From JBEVNR01 sp040507985 (GTDB lineage Bacteria; Pseudomonadota; Alphaproteobacteria; Rickettsiales; UBA6187), in the NCBI GenBank assembly GCA_040507985.1, contig JBEVNR010000055.1, forward strand, positions 1 to 55,930: a stretch of DNA of 55,930 nucleotides, written 5' to 3'. Of the stretch, positions 44,066 through 52,558 are shown one piece after another (position 1 is the stretch's first letter; each line of letters begins with the position of its first letter). Position numbers and translations under genes: made by a program. The notes beneath the pieces were generated by a model. That model worked only from the letters and a program-made list of their open reading frames with translations, did no database searches and was not told where the DNA came from.

Positions 44066-44535
44066 GGCGAACCTCCGATCGCGATTTTATTCAACTCGCG
44101 CAATTTTCGCATGACGGCAACCGTTTCTTGTTGCTCGCGCGCGTTTTCTCCCAGCAGCAGCGACTCGCGTTCGGGCGACACGTTATTGCCGTTTGGCTTG
44201 AAGTCTTCCGCGTCCTTGTCTGCGTAAACCCGGGAATCGTATGCAGGTTTCATGCGTAAATGCGCGACATGCGTGCGCGCGAGCGTCGGCAAAGGCACGC
44301 GGCTTCGCCGGGCCGTTCTTTCGGAAAAGCTTTCCATCGTCATCGTTCTATATTTCGGCGTGTCGGCGTTGGCCAGATTGCGCGCATACACCGTTTGGCG
44401 CTCCCCTAAATGTTTCAGTTTCTCCGCCAGCAGCGTTTCAAGCGGACTCGATCCGGAGACGGCAGGCCGGGGCGCCGCGGTCGCAAACAGCGCGGCGAGG
44501 AAAGAGAGCGGCAATAAGGCGAGGCGCGAATTCAT
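44062..44535 (-). CDS. flgB: Proximal rod protein FlgB with an N-terminal signal peptide
   Basis: The 157-residue rod subunit is identified by ERQTVYARNLANADTPKYR (47-65), the canonical FlgB block, and a helical C-terminus with REQQETVAVMRKLRELNKIA. Residues 1-27 (MNSRLALLPLSFLAALFATA, then APRPAVSG) form an apparent Sec signal peptide. There is no alternative start between this and the conserved helix, so the extension is genuine if the gene is functional. It overlaps flgC by four bases. The ribosome-binding site is weak. Confidence 0.9.
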   Translation of the reverse strand: MNSRLALLPLSFLAALFATAAPRPAVSGSSPLETLLAEKLKHLGERQTVYARNLANADTPKYRTMTMESFSERTARRSRVPLPTLARTHVAHLRMKPAYDSRVYADKDAEDFKPNGNNVSPERESLLLGENAREQQETVAVMRKLRELNKIAIGGSP

Positions 44536-44670
44536 ATTTCTATAGGTAACGTCGAACGCCTTAATTTTCGGTAAATTTTTCGCAGGCGCGCCATGCGTTT
44601 AAACAAAAATTAAGGCTTAAACCGTACTATTTATCTGTGGCGAAGTTTTTGAGTGCTTTCTTGCGTCGTT

Positions 44671-45594
44671 ATGCTTTCCATCGAGAGTTTCCGTCGTTTT
44701 CGTTTTTATGCCGGCGCCTTGGCGGGCGCGGCCTTCGCCATAGGAACGGCATTGTCCTTTTTTTACGCGAAATACGCGCAAGACGCCAATTCCGCGCGGA
44801 TGCAACAAACGGCTCGCGACAACGTCGAGAAGGTAACGGCGGAGCTAAATGATTTCATTGCGCAAAAGACGTCGCAATTGCAAGACATATCCGGGCAATG
44901 GACGCGCCTGGACGCCGACGACTACGACGCGTGGCGACAAAAAGCCCAAAAAACGCTGGACCCGTCGTCCGGATTGCGGGCGATGGAATGGGCGGACAAA
45001 AGTTTTCACGTTCGTTGGGCGGAACCCGAAAAAGAAAACCAAAACGTGTTGGGGATGTCCATTATTTTTGACGACGCAAGGGAAAAAGCCCTGGAAAGCG
45101 CGGGGCAGCGCCGCACGCCGACCCTTACCCCGCCGCTTGATTTGGTGCAGGGCTATAAAGGCATGATTTTATATATGCCGATCTATGTGTTTAATCAGTT
45201 TAACGGATTCGTCATTGCCATATTCGACATAAAAAAACTTGCCGAAACCGTGGTGGCCAAGCGCTTCGACGCCAATTACCGCGTGGATGCGTTTATTGAC
45301 GACGATCTGTTTTATACGGCCTATTTCAACCAAAAACTTCAAACGGAAACTCCGCCCCTCACTGTTGATCCCGCCTATAACTTAACGAGCGAAACGCAGA
45401 TTCACCAACGGCGTTGGTCTTTTCGCGCGTCACCAACGGACGAATATTTCCGCCGAGAGCGCTACGTTAAGCCCATGCTCACATTCCTTAGCGGCTTGGC
45501 CGCGTCAACGGTCGTGGCGCTTCTATGCCATGTGGGAGTGAACCTTATCAAAAGGTCGCTACAGTCGCGGGCAGCGGCGGAGAAGAAGCGTTAA
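44671..45594 (+). CDS. Orphan CHASE-domain membrane sensor without output domain
   Basis: The 307-residue protein has an N-terminal membrane helix (10-32), a periplasmic CHASE-type sensory domain (about 60-225) with LRAMEWADKSFHVRWAEPE, LDLVQGYKGMILYMPIYV and GFVIAIFDIKKL, and a second membrane helix (about 270-292, FLSGLAASTVVALLCHVG). It then ends with only about 15 cytoplasmic residues. CHASE domains are normally joined to a kinase, cyclase or GGDEF domain; none is present here and none follows in the downstream sequence. An in-frame GTG at 44653 is an alternative start. It is divergent from flgB. Confidence 0.7.
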   Translation: MLSIESFRRFRFYAGALAGAAFAIGTALSFFYAKYAQDANSARMQQTARDNVEKVTAELNDFIAQKTSQLQDISGQWTRLDADDYDAWRQKAQKTLDPSSGLRAMEWADKSFHVRWAEPEKENQNVLGMSIIFDDAREKALESAGQRRTPTLTPPLDLVQGYKGMILYMPIYVFNQFNGFVIAIFDIKKLAETVVAKRFDANYRVDAFIDDDLFYTAYFNQKLQTETPPLTVDPAYNLTSETQIHQRRWSFRASPTDEYFRRERYVKPMLTFLSGLAASTVVALLCHVGVNLIKRSLQSRAAAEKKR

Positions 45595-45611
45595 TTTCGC
45601 TTCTTCTCCGC
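45577..45611 (+). terminator. Strong stem-loop spanning the CHASE gene stop codon
   Basis: GCGGAGAAGAAGCG (45577-45590) and CGCTTCTTCTCCGC (45598-45611) are perfect 14-base arms. The seven-base loop TTAATTT holds the stop codon. No T run follows, so it may serve as a barrier to decay or a bidirectional terminator between convergent genes rather than a classic terminator. Confidence 0.5.
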
Positions 45612-45633
45612 GCCCCCCGTGAGCATCCGTTCG

Positions 45634-47529
45634 TTAAAACGCGCTGGCGGCGTTTTTATTGCGGAAGCGACGCGCTCCGTCGGGCTTTGACGCGTCGTCT
45701 TTTTTAAATCCGCCCTTTGAAAACCCTTCCTTCTTCTCAAATCGATCGAAGCTTTTAGCGGGACGATCGCCGAAAGCGTCGCCTCGGGGCGACTGATGGC
45801 CGTCGTTTTGGCGTCGCGGACCTTTATTGCCTTGGGGGCGTTTTACGTCAGAAAAAAAAGCGTCCGATCCTTTGTTATTGTCGCGACGTTCTTCGTTAAA
45901 GCGATTGCCGCGTCGCTCGTCGTTTTGCCGTCCTTCGTCTTTGAAACGGTCGTTGCGACGCTCTCCGTTATGCGATCCGCCCTCGCCTTTAAATCGGGAA
46001 TGGGCTCCCGCGTCGTCGCCGAAACGGTTTGCGCCGCGACGGTTTCCGGTGTGTTCGCCGCTATACCGTTCTTCGCCGTTAAAACGATCGTTTCGACGTT
46101 CGCCGCTAAACCGCCCGTTGCCTCGGGAGTCGTCGCCGAAACGGTCGCCGCGACGATTTTCTTCTCCCTGCCGTTCGCTTCCCGCATTTCTTGGCGCCTT
46201 GTCTTCGCGGCGCGGAGCGTAAGGGCGGGATTCGTTGCGATTGCCGTCGCTTTCGGAAAATCCGCGACGATTGCCGTTACCTCCGCGACGAGAGAAGCCG
46301 CCCCTTCCTTTAGGCGATCCTTGTTTCATGCGCGCCGCCTTACGCGCCTTCGCCTCTTCCGGATTCAACAAATCGTCGATGGCCTGCCATTTTAAGCGGT
46401 CTTCGTGCGAGACGAAGCTAACGGCCTCTCCGTGCGCGCCGGCACGGGCGGTTCGTCCGATGCGGTGGATGTAATCTTCGGGCGCCTGCGGCAAATCGTA
46501 GTTGATGACGTGCTCGATGTGGGGAATGTCCAGTCCTCGCGCCGCCACGTCGGTGGCCACCATGATGCGATATTTATTGTTGCGGAAGGCGCGGATGATG
46601 CGATCGCGCTTGTTTTGCTGCAAGTCGCCGTGAATCGCCTCCGCGTCGTGGCCGGCGCCGCGCAGGCGGTGCGCCATTTTATCCGCGCCGTATTTTGTTT
46701 TCACGAAAACAATGATCGAACCGGTGCGCTTGTCGAGCTGCTCAAGAAGCAGATCGTATTTTTCCGCCTCAGACACGTTGATCGTCTCTTGCTTCACGTT
46801 TTGGGCGGGGGCGTTGGCGTCGCCTACGGCAATACGCACCGGATCCTTTAAGTAGTTTTTCGACATGCGCACGATCTCATCGGGCAACGTCGCCGAAAAC
46901 ATGAGCGTTTGGCGCTGGGCGGGAACGTATTTTAAAATGGCGTCGATCTGTACGCCAAATCCCATGTCGAGCATGCGGTCCGTTTCGTCCAACACCAAGA
47001 AACCGGCGTCGTGCAGCATGAGGTTGCCGCGCGTCAAATGGTCGTTAATGCGCCCCGGCGTGCCGACGATGATGCGCGGGCGCTCGCGCAGCTGGGCGAT
47101 CTGCTTTGGCATAGACTCGCCGCCGATCAGCAGCGCCGCTTTAATCAGGCTTTTCGCTCCGAGCATTTTATGGATGATGGAAATAACTTGCACCGCCAAC
47201 TCGCGCGTAGGGGTGAGAACCAGCGCCGATCCGCGCGGATTGGCGAGCAGCTTCGCTACGAGGGGAATGGCGAAGGCGCCGGTTTTGCCCGTTCCGGTTT
47301 GCGCCGAACCTAGAATGTCGCGCCCCGCCAACGCTTCCGGAATGGCTTGGCGTTGAATGGGCGTGGGCGAGGAATATTCCATTTTCTCCAACGCTTCCGC
47401 CAGTTTTTTCGGCAAATCGAAGGAGGAGAAAAGCGTTGCTTCGGAAGAATCGTCCGACGACGAAACGCTCTCGTCGTCAACGGGCGACGCATTAAGGGAA
47501 AGAATCTCGGTGGCGTCATGATGTGACAT
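45634..47529 (-). CDS. DEAD-box RNA helicase with long RGG/RF-rich tail
   Basis: The 631-residue protein is an RhlE/CsdA-type helicase that remodels RNA in ribosome assembly or decay. The Q motif is at about 33-62, Walker A is AQTGTGKT (76-83), and motif II reads DETD (181-184) instead of DEAD. SATLP is motif III; ARGLDIPHIEHVINYDLP and HRIGRTARAG are motifs V and VI. Residues 390-631 are disordered, basic and repetitive, with units such as GERRNDRF and RGNRF. This tail is longer than in most RhlE proteins and probably binds RNA or promotes condensation. DEAD-box proteins of this type are often cold-induced. Confidence 0.92.
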   Translation of the reverse strand: MSHHDATEILSLNASPVDDESVSSSDDSSEATLFSSFDLPKKLAEALEKMEYSSPTPIQRQAIPEALAGRDILGSAQTGTGKTGAFAIPLVAKLLANPRGSALVLTPTRELAVQVISIIHKMLGAKSLIKAALLIGGESMPKQIAQLRERPRIIVGTPGRINDHLTRGNLMLHDAGFLVLDETDRMLDMGFGVQIDAILKYVPAQRQTLMFSATLPDEIVRMSKNYLKDPVRIAVGDANAPAQNVKQETINVSEAEKYDLLLEQLDKRTGSIIVFVKTKYGADKMAHRLRGAGHDAEAIHGDLQQNKRDRIIRAFRNNKYRIMVATDVAARGLDIPHIEHVINYDLPQAPEDYIHRIGRTARAGAHGEAVSFVSHEDRLKWQAIDDLLNPEEAKARKAARMKQGSPKGRGGFSRRGGNGNRRGFSESDGNRNESRPYAPRREDKAPRNAGSERQGEENRRGDRFGDDSRGNGRFSGERRNDRFNGEERYSGEHTGNRRGANRFGDDAGAHSRFKGEGGSHNGERRNDRFKDEGRQNDERRGNRFNEERRDNNKGSDAFFSDVKRPQGNKGPRRQNDGHQSPRGDAFGDRPAKSFDRFEKKEGFSKGGFKKDDASKPDGARRFRNKNAASAF

Positions 47530-48000
47530 AAAAATATAAACCTTTGGTTTGCGCTTTGTATACGGTTAAGCGTCATCATAAAAAACAATAAAAAGCGAAA
47601 TGTCGCAAAGGGGTGAGCGCGAATCGCCGACGTGGGGAGTTTAAAAAAGCGAAAAGGCCATAGACTTTTTCATAAACAGCGACTAAGCACGATAAAGCGT
47701 ATAAAAAAATGCGCCTCGCACTTGTCGAGCAACATAACCATACGCCGGAACGTTTTGGGCGAATGTTATGTTAATCTCATAAAGGCATCGCCTAACGGAA
47801 ACATTAACGGTGTGAAAACCCTGAAGATAAAAAACCAATGGAATGGCTTTTTCCGGAATGCAGCAAGATTTGCAACGGTATTAATGAATAAGTGTCGCTA
47901 ATTAACGCCAATATTGTGTTAAAGAAATTTTCTTTAAACTCTGAGAGCTAAATATATATTAAAAAACCTTAATGTCAAGCTCTTTTGAGTTATTAACTCG
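47530..48000. other. Intergenic region upstream of the DEAD-box gene
   Basis: This 471-base AT-rich region lies between the helicase start and a small ORF, both on the minus strand. It probably holds the helicase promoter and a leader. A palindrome GAGTTATTAACTC is at about 47985-47998. I see no convincing gene; a GTG-initiated frame at 47632 has no family or codon-usage support. Confidence 0.4.
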
Positions 48001-48198
48001 CTAATTTATGACATTCCGCCCCGATCCGTTTCCGCTTATACTACGCTCTACGGGAATAAGGGAAATATCGCCGATTTCCTCCCATATGCGCGGATTTGTC
48101 TTCGCTTCGGCCCGGGCAAGAAGCTCCCAATCCTCCGGATCGGCGATAAAGCCAATAAATACCGTATCCCTACGGCACCGCCACAATAGCCTGCGCAT
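48001..48198 (-). CDS. Small ORF, 65 residues, overlapping the end of the 1318-residue gene
   Basis: The frame starts at ATG 48198, 29 bases before the stop of the large gene, and reads DTVFIGFIADPEDWELLARA ... PRIWEEIGDISLIPVE. The amino-acid content is protein-like (Trp, acidic helix), and such an overlap would allow translational coupling. I find no family. No ribosome-binding site is evident. It could be a partner of the large protein or a chance frame. Confidence 0.35.
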   Translation of the reverse strand: MRRLLWRCRRDTVFIGFIADPEDWELLARAEAKTNPRIWEEIGDISLIPVERSISGNGSGRNVIN

Positions 48199-51100
48199 CG
48201 CTAATCAGCCCCCGCCAGTCGGTGACGGGCGAGCCGCCGAAGCCGAGGCCGATTTTTTCGCCCGCGCGCTTAAACTTGTTCGGCGTGGTTTGGTTGGGCG
48301 GGTAGTAGCCGATTTCGGGTTTGAAGCCGATCACCTTAATGTTGAAGAATTTCGCGATCTCTTTCATAAAGGCGGCGTCCTGGCCGGAGTGGCAGGCATA
48401 GAGCACGAACACGGCGCCTTCCGCGAATTTCTTCTGCACGTCGGCGACGGTGAAGTCGGTTTTGCCTTTGATCGCCTTGGGCGCGGTGAAGAACACGCCG
48501 GGCGCGTTGAGCGCCTGCATGCCCGTCTTGTCCATCGCCGTGAGGCTATCGTTCGGGCCGTTCGTGTTCAAGAACACATCGGCGCGTCCGATCGCCCGTT
48601 GCTCGATATGGCCGCCGAACGCCACCATGCCTTTATTGGCGTGGGTGAAGAGGTTAATGCGGCTGACGCTGCCGTCGGCTTCTTGCAATATCGCCCCCAG
48701 CAAATGCCCCAAGGTCGGCGCGATGGCCACGGTGCCGCCCGGCACCGCGACGAAGTCTTGCGTGCTCGGGCTCCAGCGACCGGCGGTCAGTTCCGCGATC
48801 TCCTCCGCATCGGTGATGGAGGGATCCCACTCGAATTCGCCCGCGACGTTCAGCTCTTTCGTCTGAACGTTTTTAGGCTTTCCCCCGCCGCCGGCGGCCT
48901 CCAATTCTTCCGCCGTCAATCCGTTGTCCGCAAAGTCCAACACGCTGCGCATGAGCGAGGAACGCGGCTCCGCGTCGCCCCACGTGGCCGCCAGCGCCGC
49001 CGGGTTCTGCGAATAACCGGAGGGGTTATAGGCCGCCGTCATTATCCCTGAGTCGCTAAAGCCGCCGCCGCCGCCGGAGGAGCTTCCCGAAGGCGCAACC
49101 GGAGCCGCGCCGCCTTTAGAGTCGCCTCCGGAAGGCGCGGAGGGCGTTTTCGCCGGCGCCTTGTCGAAATAGTTGATCTTCGCGCCGTCCTGCGAGTGGC
49201 TGCCTCCGCCGCTCACGCCCTTGCCTCCGCCGGCCGCGCCGCCGGTGTAAGCCGACGCCGCCGTCTGCGCGAGGCTGGATATCATCTCCGCCGCGATGCG
49301 CTGGCGTTCGGTGTTGGCCTTCAGCAAATTGTTCATGTTCTCGCCGGCTTGCTGCCCCGCCGTGGAGGCGCCCGCCGACGTCGCTTGCAGCGCCGCCTGC
49401 GCCAGTCCGATGGTGGCTTGCAGCCCGCTCATGTCGCGGAACATGTTGCCGTTCTGGATCGCCGCCAGCACCGCCGCCGTTCCCGACGGGTCGGGCAGGC
49501 TGCTTGGCTGCGTGATGTTGATGATCGGGTTGCTGAGCTGGCCGGGTTTGACGTCCTCGTTCGTCGCGCGGCTGCCGGTCTGGATCGCCGCGATCTCGGT
49601 AGGCTGTAAGGGGATGGGCGAATCTTGCCAGTTCCAAAAGCGGGTGATGTCCAGCTTCTCGGCGCAGTTGGAGCGCCCAAGCACCGCTTCGGCGAACGTG
49701 CCTCCGGAGGGAAGCGGCACGATCTCTTCCTTCGCGCTGCCAAGGCGTATGCCGTGGTCTTCCAGCCACCCCGCCCATTGTTCGTCGGCGGAAGAATCGG
49801 TGTTCATCTTAAAGGCGAGGTAGTTGCCGATATAGCGGATGGGCTTCGGCTCCACCACTTGCGCCACCGGCACGAGCTTTCCGCCGATTTCCACGCCGTA
49901 GCCGGAGAGGAGCAGCGCGATTTGCGTGGAATCCAGCGCACGGAACACCGCCTGGCTGTAATACATGCGGTTGTCGTTCAAATGCTGCTTCAGGTTGGCG
50001 TTGACGCCGCCCGGCTTGACGCGCACCAGCTTGGTTTCTTCGGTGGAAATGCCGCCGTGCACCGTCACGGTCGGCAATTCTAGCGGAAAGCGCACGCCGT
50101 TGCGGTTTAGCGTGAGCGTCACCGCCACGGTGAGGTTGCGCTCGGGGTTGTGTCCTTTAATGCCGATGCGGGTCAAGTCGCTCATATGCACCGGATTGTC
50201 GGACGAGGCCACCGTCGTCGCGCTGCCGCTTTGCTTGTGGTAGACGACGGAAAGCGCCGTGTTGCCCGCGCCGGCAATGACGCTGCCTTCGATCGACACG
50301 TCCGTCGGCAGATAGATGGCGTTGCTGTTTTTTCGCAAAATGCCGCGATTCAGCAAGCCGGAGATGCGCGCCGTTTGGTCGGACGTCCACAAATAATCGT
50401 TTATCTGCTGGAACACCGGCATCGCGCTCGAAAGCTGCACCGGCGAGGCCATCATCGCCGCCGTCATCAGCATCGGCTTTTCGGCGTTCGGCGCTGTAGA
50501 GGCCGGCTTGTCCTCTTTGTCCTTGGCCGCGTCGCTCGCCTTGGCGCCGACCGCCGACTGCAAGCCGGCGGCGTTCATCACCTCCGGCTTCATCACGAAA
50601 GCGTTTTGCAGGAAGATGCTTAAAGGGCTGCCGAGTACGGTGAAATGCGCGTCCTTGTCGGGCGAAATTTCGAGCACATCAAGGTTTTGCAACGCCTCGC
50701 GAATGGCGTAGGTAAGCGCTTTGCGTGCTAAGATGTTCTGAAAGCGGCGAATCAGCGTATCGTTATTGAAGTCGATAAGCTGGACGGGAATGAACACCAC
50801 CTTATCGGCCTTCACGATCGCCGTTTCGATGCGGTAAATCTGCACCACTTCATAATATTGAATCGTGAGCGCGTGCATGTGGTTGTAGTTGGCGAGCACG
50901 CGCGTGCTGACGCCTTCATGCTCCGATTGCGCCACTTCCTTCACCACCGACGCGCGGCGGTTGCGGCTGCTATGCGCGTGCTGGTGCGTGCGGTCGTTCA
51001 CGTTCTGCATCATCGTGCTGCCGATATCGCGATGCCCGAACGAGGTGGAGTAGCTGTCGGCGTGCGACGACGTATCCGCCTCGCTGCTGGTGTGGCCGAT

Positions 51101-52126
51101 GGAGCCGCTCGGACCGCCGAACAATCCGCCCAGCGGCGCAGACATTTCGGCGGCGGACGAGGTGCCGGACTGCGACGAATGGCTATTGCTGTTTGATTGG
51201 GAGAATCCGCTTTGCGACTCGTTCGCCACCGCCTGCGTCACTTCGTTGATGGAGCGGTTATGCGAGGCGTCGTTGGTGAGGTCGTCGGTCTCGGAAATGA
51301 CTTCCGTCTCGCCGGCTCGACTTTTGCGCGACCAGTCGATGACGGCGACGCGGGTGCTTTCGCCCGGCGCAAGCGAGGTGCTGTGCAGCAATTGCCCCAG
51401 CGTCACGCCTTGCGCGTACCAGGACTGGTTGAGCGTCAGCAATGCGCCATAGGCGATTTTCTTAAAGCCGGCGTCGCCTAAGGCGAGTTTGGTGACGTCC
51501 AGCGGCTTGAAGTTCGGGCTGGCCACGTCGACGATGGTATCTCCGCGCCCTAATTTAATTTCGTCCATCAATAGCGTGGTGTATTGCACGCGCTCCGTGG
51601 GGTATTCCCCCGTTTTCGGGATCAAATCGGCGGGACGTTCCGGATCGAACCCCTCGACGTTTTCGGGGAAGAAGAGCGCCTCTAAAATTTTCGCGGCGGC
51701 GCGATAGGGAGGGTAGAGCGCCATGTCGCGGACGGTCTGCACGTCCAGCGCGTCTTTGACTGCGTCCGCATGTTCTTCCGGCACCGATTGCAGGGCGTTT
51801 ATCCCAAGATATTGCAGCTCGTCCACCTTCACCCCGGCGGTGACGGACTCGCGCACCAGATCCGCCGTCGCGGCGCCGTGTTGGCGAAGGGCGTCGCCGA
51901 CTTCCGTCCCCGCGCGCAGCAGCTTCGTCGCGGCGTCGAACGCGGCGGAGGTGCCGAAATCGAACACCGTGTCTATTTCGAGAAGCTCTAACGCCTCTGC
52001 CGCTTTGGGGCTTACGCCAAGCAATACGTGGGGGGATTTGTTCAGCAACTCGCGCAGCGGCAGGTTACGATATTCGGTGCGGACCAAGGTCAATAATTCG
52101 GCGGCCGTTCCCACGTTGGCGGGCAT
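48170..52126 (-). CDS. Giant protein with LAPGE-type core and possible caspase-like C-terminus, 1318 residues
   Basis: No named family is known to me. Residues 30-150 hold two helix-hairpin-helix-like units (VLLGVSPKAAEALELLEID; ELQYLGINALQSVPEEHADA). Residues 170-510 match a layout I recall from other large unnamed bacterial proteins: LLHSTSLAPGESTRVAVIDW (247-266), a Ser/His/Gly-rich stretch (300-365), SRNRRASVVKEV and LANYNHMHALTIQYYEVV. Residues 600-830 look beta-rich. Residues 880-960 are helical and 960-1030 Gly/Ser-rich. The last 180 residues contain LFTHANKGMVAFGG (His1162) and VFVLYACHSGQD (Cys1245), spaced like the His-Cys dyad of clan CD peptidases and DUF4347-type domains. There is no signal peptide. 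Start ATG 52126 has GAGGAGAA. The gene is strongly GC-rich. Confidence 0.75.
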   Translation of the reverse strand: MPANVGTAAELLTLVRTEYRNLPLRELLNKSPHVLLGVSPKAAEALELLEIDTVFDFGTSAAFDAATKLLRAGTEVGDALRQHGAATADLVRESVTAGVKVDELQYLGINALQSVPEEHADAVKDALDVQTVRDMALYPPYRAAAKILEALFFPENVEGFDPERPADLIPKTGEYPTERVQYTTLLMDEIKLGRGDTIVDVASPNFKPLDVTKLALGDAGFKKIAYGALLTLNQSWYAQGVTLGQLLHSTSLAPGESTRVAVIDWSRKSRAGETEVISETDDLTNDASHNRSINEVTQAVANESQSGFSQSNSNSHSSQSGTSSAAEMSAPLGGLFGGPSGSIGHTSSEADTSSHADSYSTSFGHRDIGSTMMQNVNDRTHQHAHSSRNRRASVVKEVAQSEHEGVSTRVLANYNHMHALTIQYYEVVQIYRIETAIVKADKVVFIPVQLIDFNNDTLIRRFQNILARKALTYAIREALQNLDVLEISPDKDAHFTVLGSPLSIFLQNAFVMKPEVMNAAGLQSAVGAKASDAAKDKEDKPASTAPNAEKPMLMTAAMMASPVQLSSAMPVFQQINDYLWTSDQTARISGLLNRGILRKNSNAIYLPTDVSIEGSVIAGAGNTALSVVYHKQSGSATTVASSDNPVHMSDLTRIGIKGHNPERNLTVAVTLTLNRNGVRFPLELPTVTVHGGISTEETKLVRVKPGGVNANLKQHLNDNRMYYSQAVFRALDSTQIALLLSGYGVEIGGKLVPVAQVVEPKPIRYIGNYLAFKMNTDSSADEQWAGWLEDHGIRLGSAKEEIVPLPSGGTFAEAVLGRSNCAEKLDITRFWNWQDSPIPLQPTEIAAIQTGSRATNEDVKPGQLSNPIINITQPSSLPDPSGTAAVLAAIQNGNMFRDMSGLQATIGLAQAALQATSAGASTAGQQAGENMNNLLKANTERQRIAAEMISSLAQTAASAYTGGAAGGGKGVSGGGSHSQDGAKINYFDKAPAKTPSAPSGGDSKGGAAPVAPSGSSSGGGGGFSDSGIMTAAYNPSGYSQNPAALAATWGDAEPRSSLMRSVLDFADNGLTAEELEAAGGGGKPKNVQTKELNVAGEFEWDPSITDAEEIAELTAGRWSPSTQDFVAVPGGTVAIAPTLGHLLGAILQEADGSVSRINLFTHANKGMVAFGGHIEQRAIGRADVFLNTNGPNDSLTAMDKTGMQALNAPGVFFTAPKAIKGKTDFTVADVQKKFAEGAVFVLYACHSGQDAAFMKEIAKFFNIKVIGFKPEIGYYPPNQTTPNKFKRAGEKIGLGFGGSPVTDWRGLISDAQAIVAVP

Positions 52127-52261
52127 ATCCTTCTCCTCAAGAAAAAATGAAATTCAATTGCAATTACCATGAAAAAACGCAATCGACAAGGGAGAAAAAT
52201 CAAGAAAAATTGATTTTTTCTTTTTTAAAGAAACTATCCAACTTAAAATGATCAAATGCGC

Positions 52262-52345
52262 CGTTGTTGCGAGCGAAGGCTTCCGGTTTGTCCGGGGACA
52301 AGCCGTGGTCGCAATGCAGCAATCCATCTCGGCGTGAATTGTTTC
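52262..52345. repeat. Remnant of a dispersed intergenic repeat with hairpin
   Basis: GGTTTGTCC and GGACAAGCC (52281-52300 region) form a tight stem. The flanks GTTGCGAGCGAAGGC and GCAATCCATCTCGGCGTGA resemble palindromic intergenic repeats common in proteobacteria. No second copy is in the window, so the call is from general recognition. Confidence 0.35.
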
Positions 52346-52372
52346 GTCGCTTCATGAGAGAATTGGCTGTAC

Positions 52373-52558
52373 TTATTTGTTGGAAGGGCAGTTAACGTTG
52401 TTGCACCAAGATATTTCGTTGTTGTACGTGACGATAATTCCCATATCGCAACCCCACACATTACAATGGTTGGCAGTGTTAGTACACGTTCCTTTCTCAT
52501 TTACCGTTCCGTTGCAATCATTTCGGACGCAAGACGTGGAGGAGGGGGGAGATGGCAT
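52373..52558 (-). CDS. Cysteine-rich small ORF, 61 residues
   Basis: The frame encodes seven cysteines (10, 15, 25, 32, 37, 52, 57) in 61 residues. It contains SCVRNDCNGTVNEKGTC and NHCNVWGCDMGIIV, and it is rich in Asn and Thr. The even spacing suggests a disulfide-bonded or metal-binding mini-protein. However, there is no signal peptide and no ribosome-binding site, and a stop lies eight codons upstream. It could also be a remnant of a larger gene. Confidence 0.3.
   Translation of the reverse strand: MPSPPSSTSCVRNDCNGTVNEKGTCTNTANHCNVWGCDMGIIVTYNNEISWCNNVNCPSNK

Noticed and set aside
44536..44670. A sigma-54 promoter before flgB
   Set aside because: TGGCGCGCCTGC looks similar, but the GG and GC elements are seven rather than ten bases apart.
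47632..47901. An 89-codon plus-strand frame starting with GTG
   Set aside because: It lies in AT-rich leader DNA, has no ribosome-binding site or recognisable sequence, and reads basic residues typical of chance frames.
52200..52355. A 51-codon minus-strand frame ahead of the giant gene
   Set aside because: Most of it is the hairpin repeat remnant at 52262-52345, and it has no ribosome-binding site or family.
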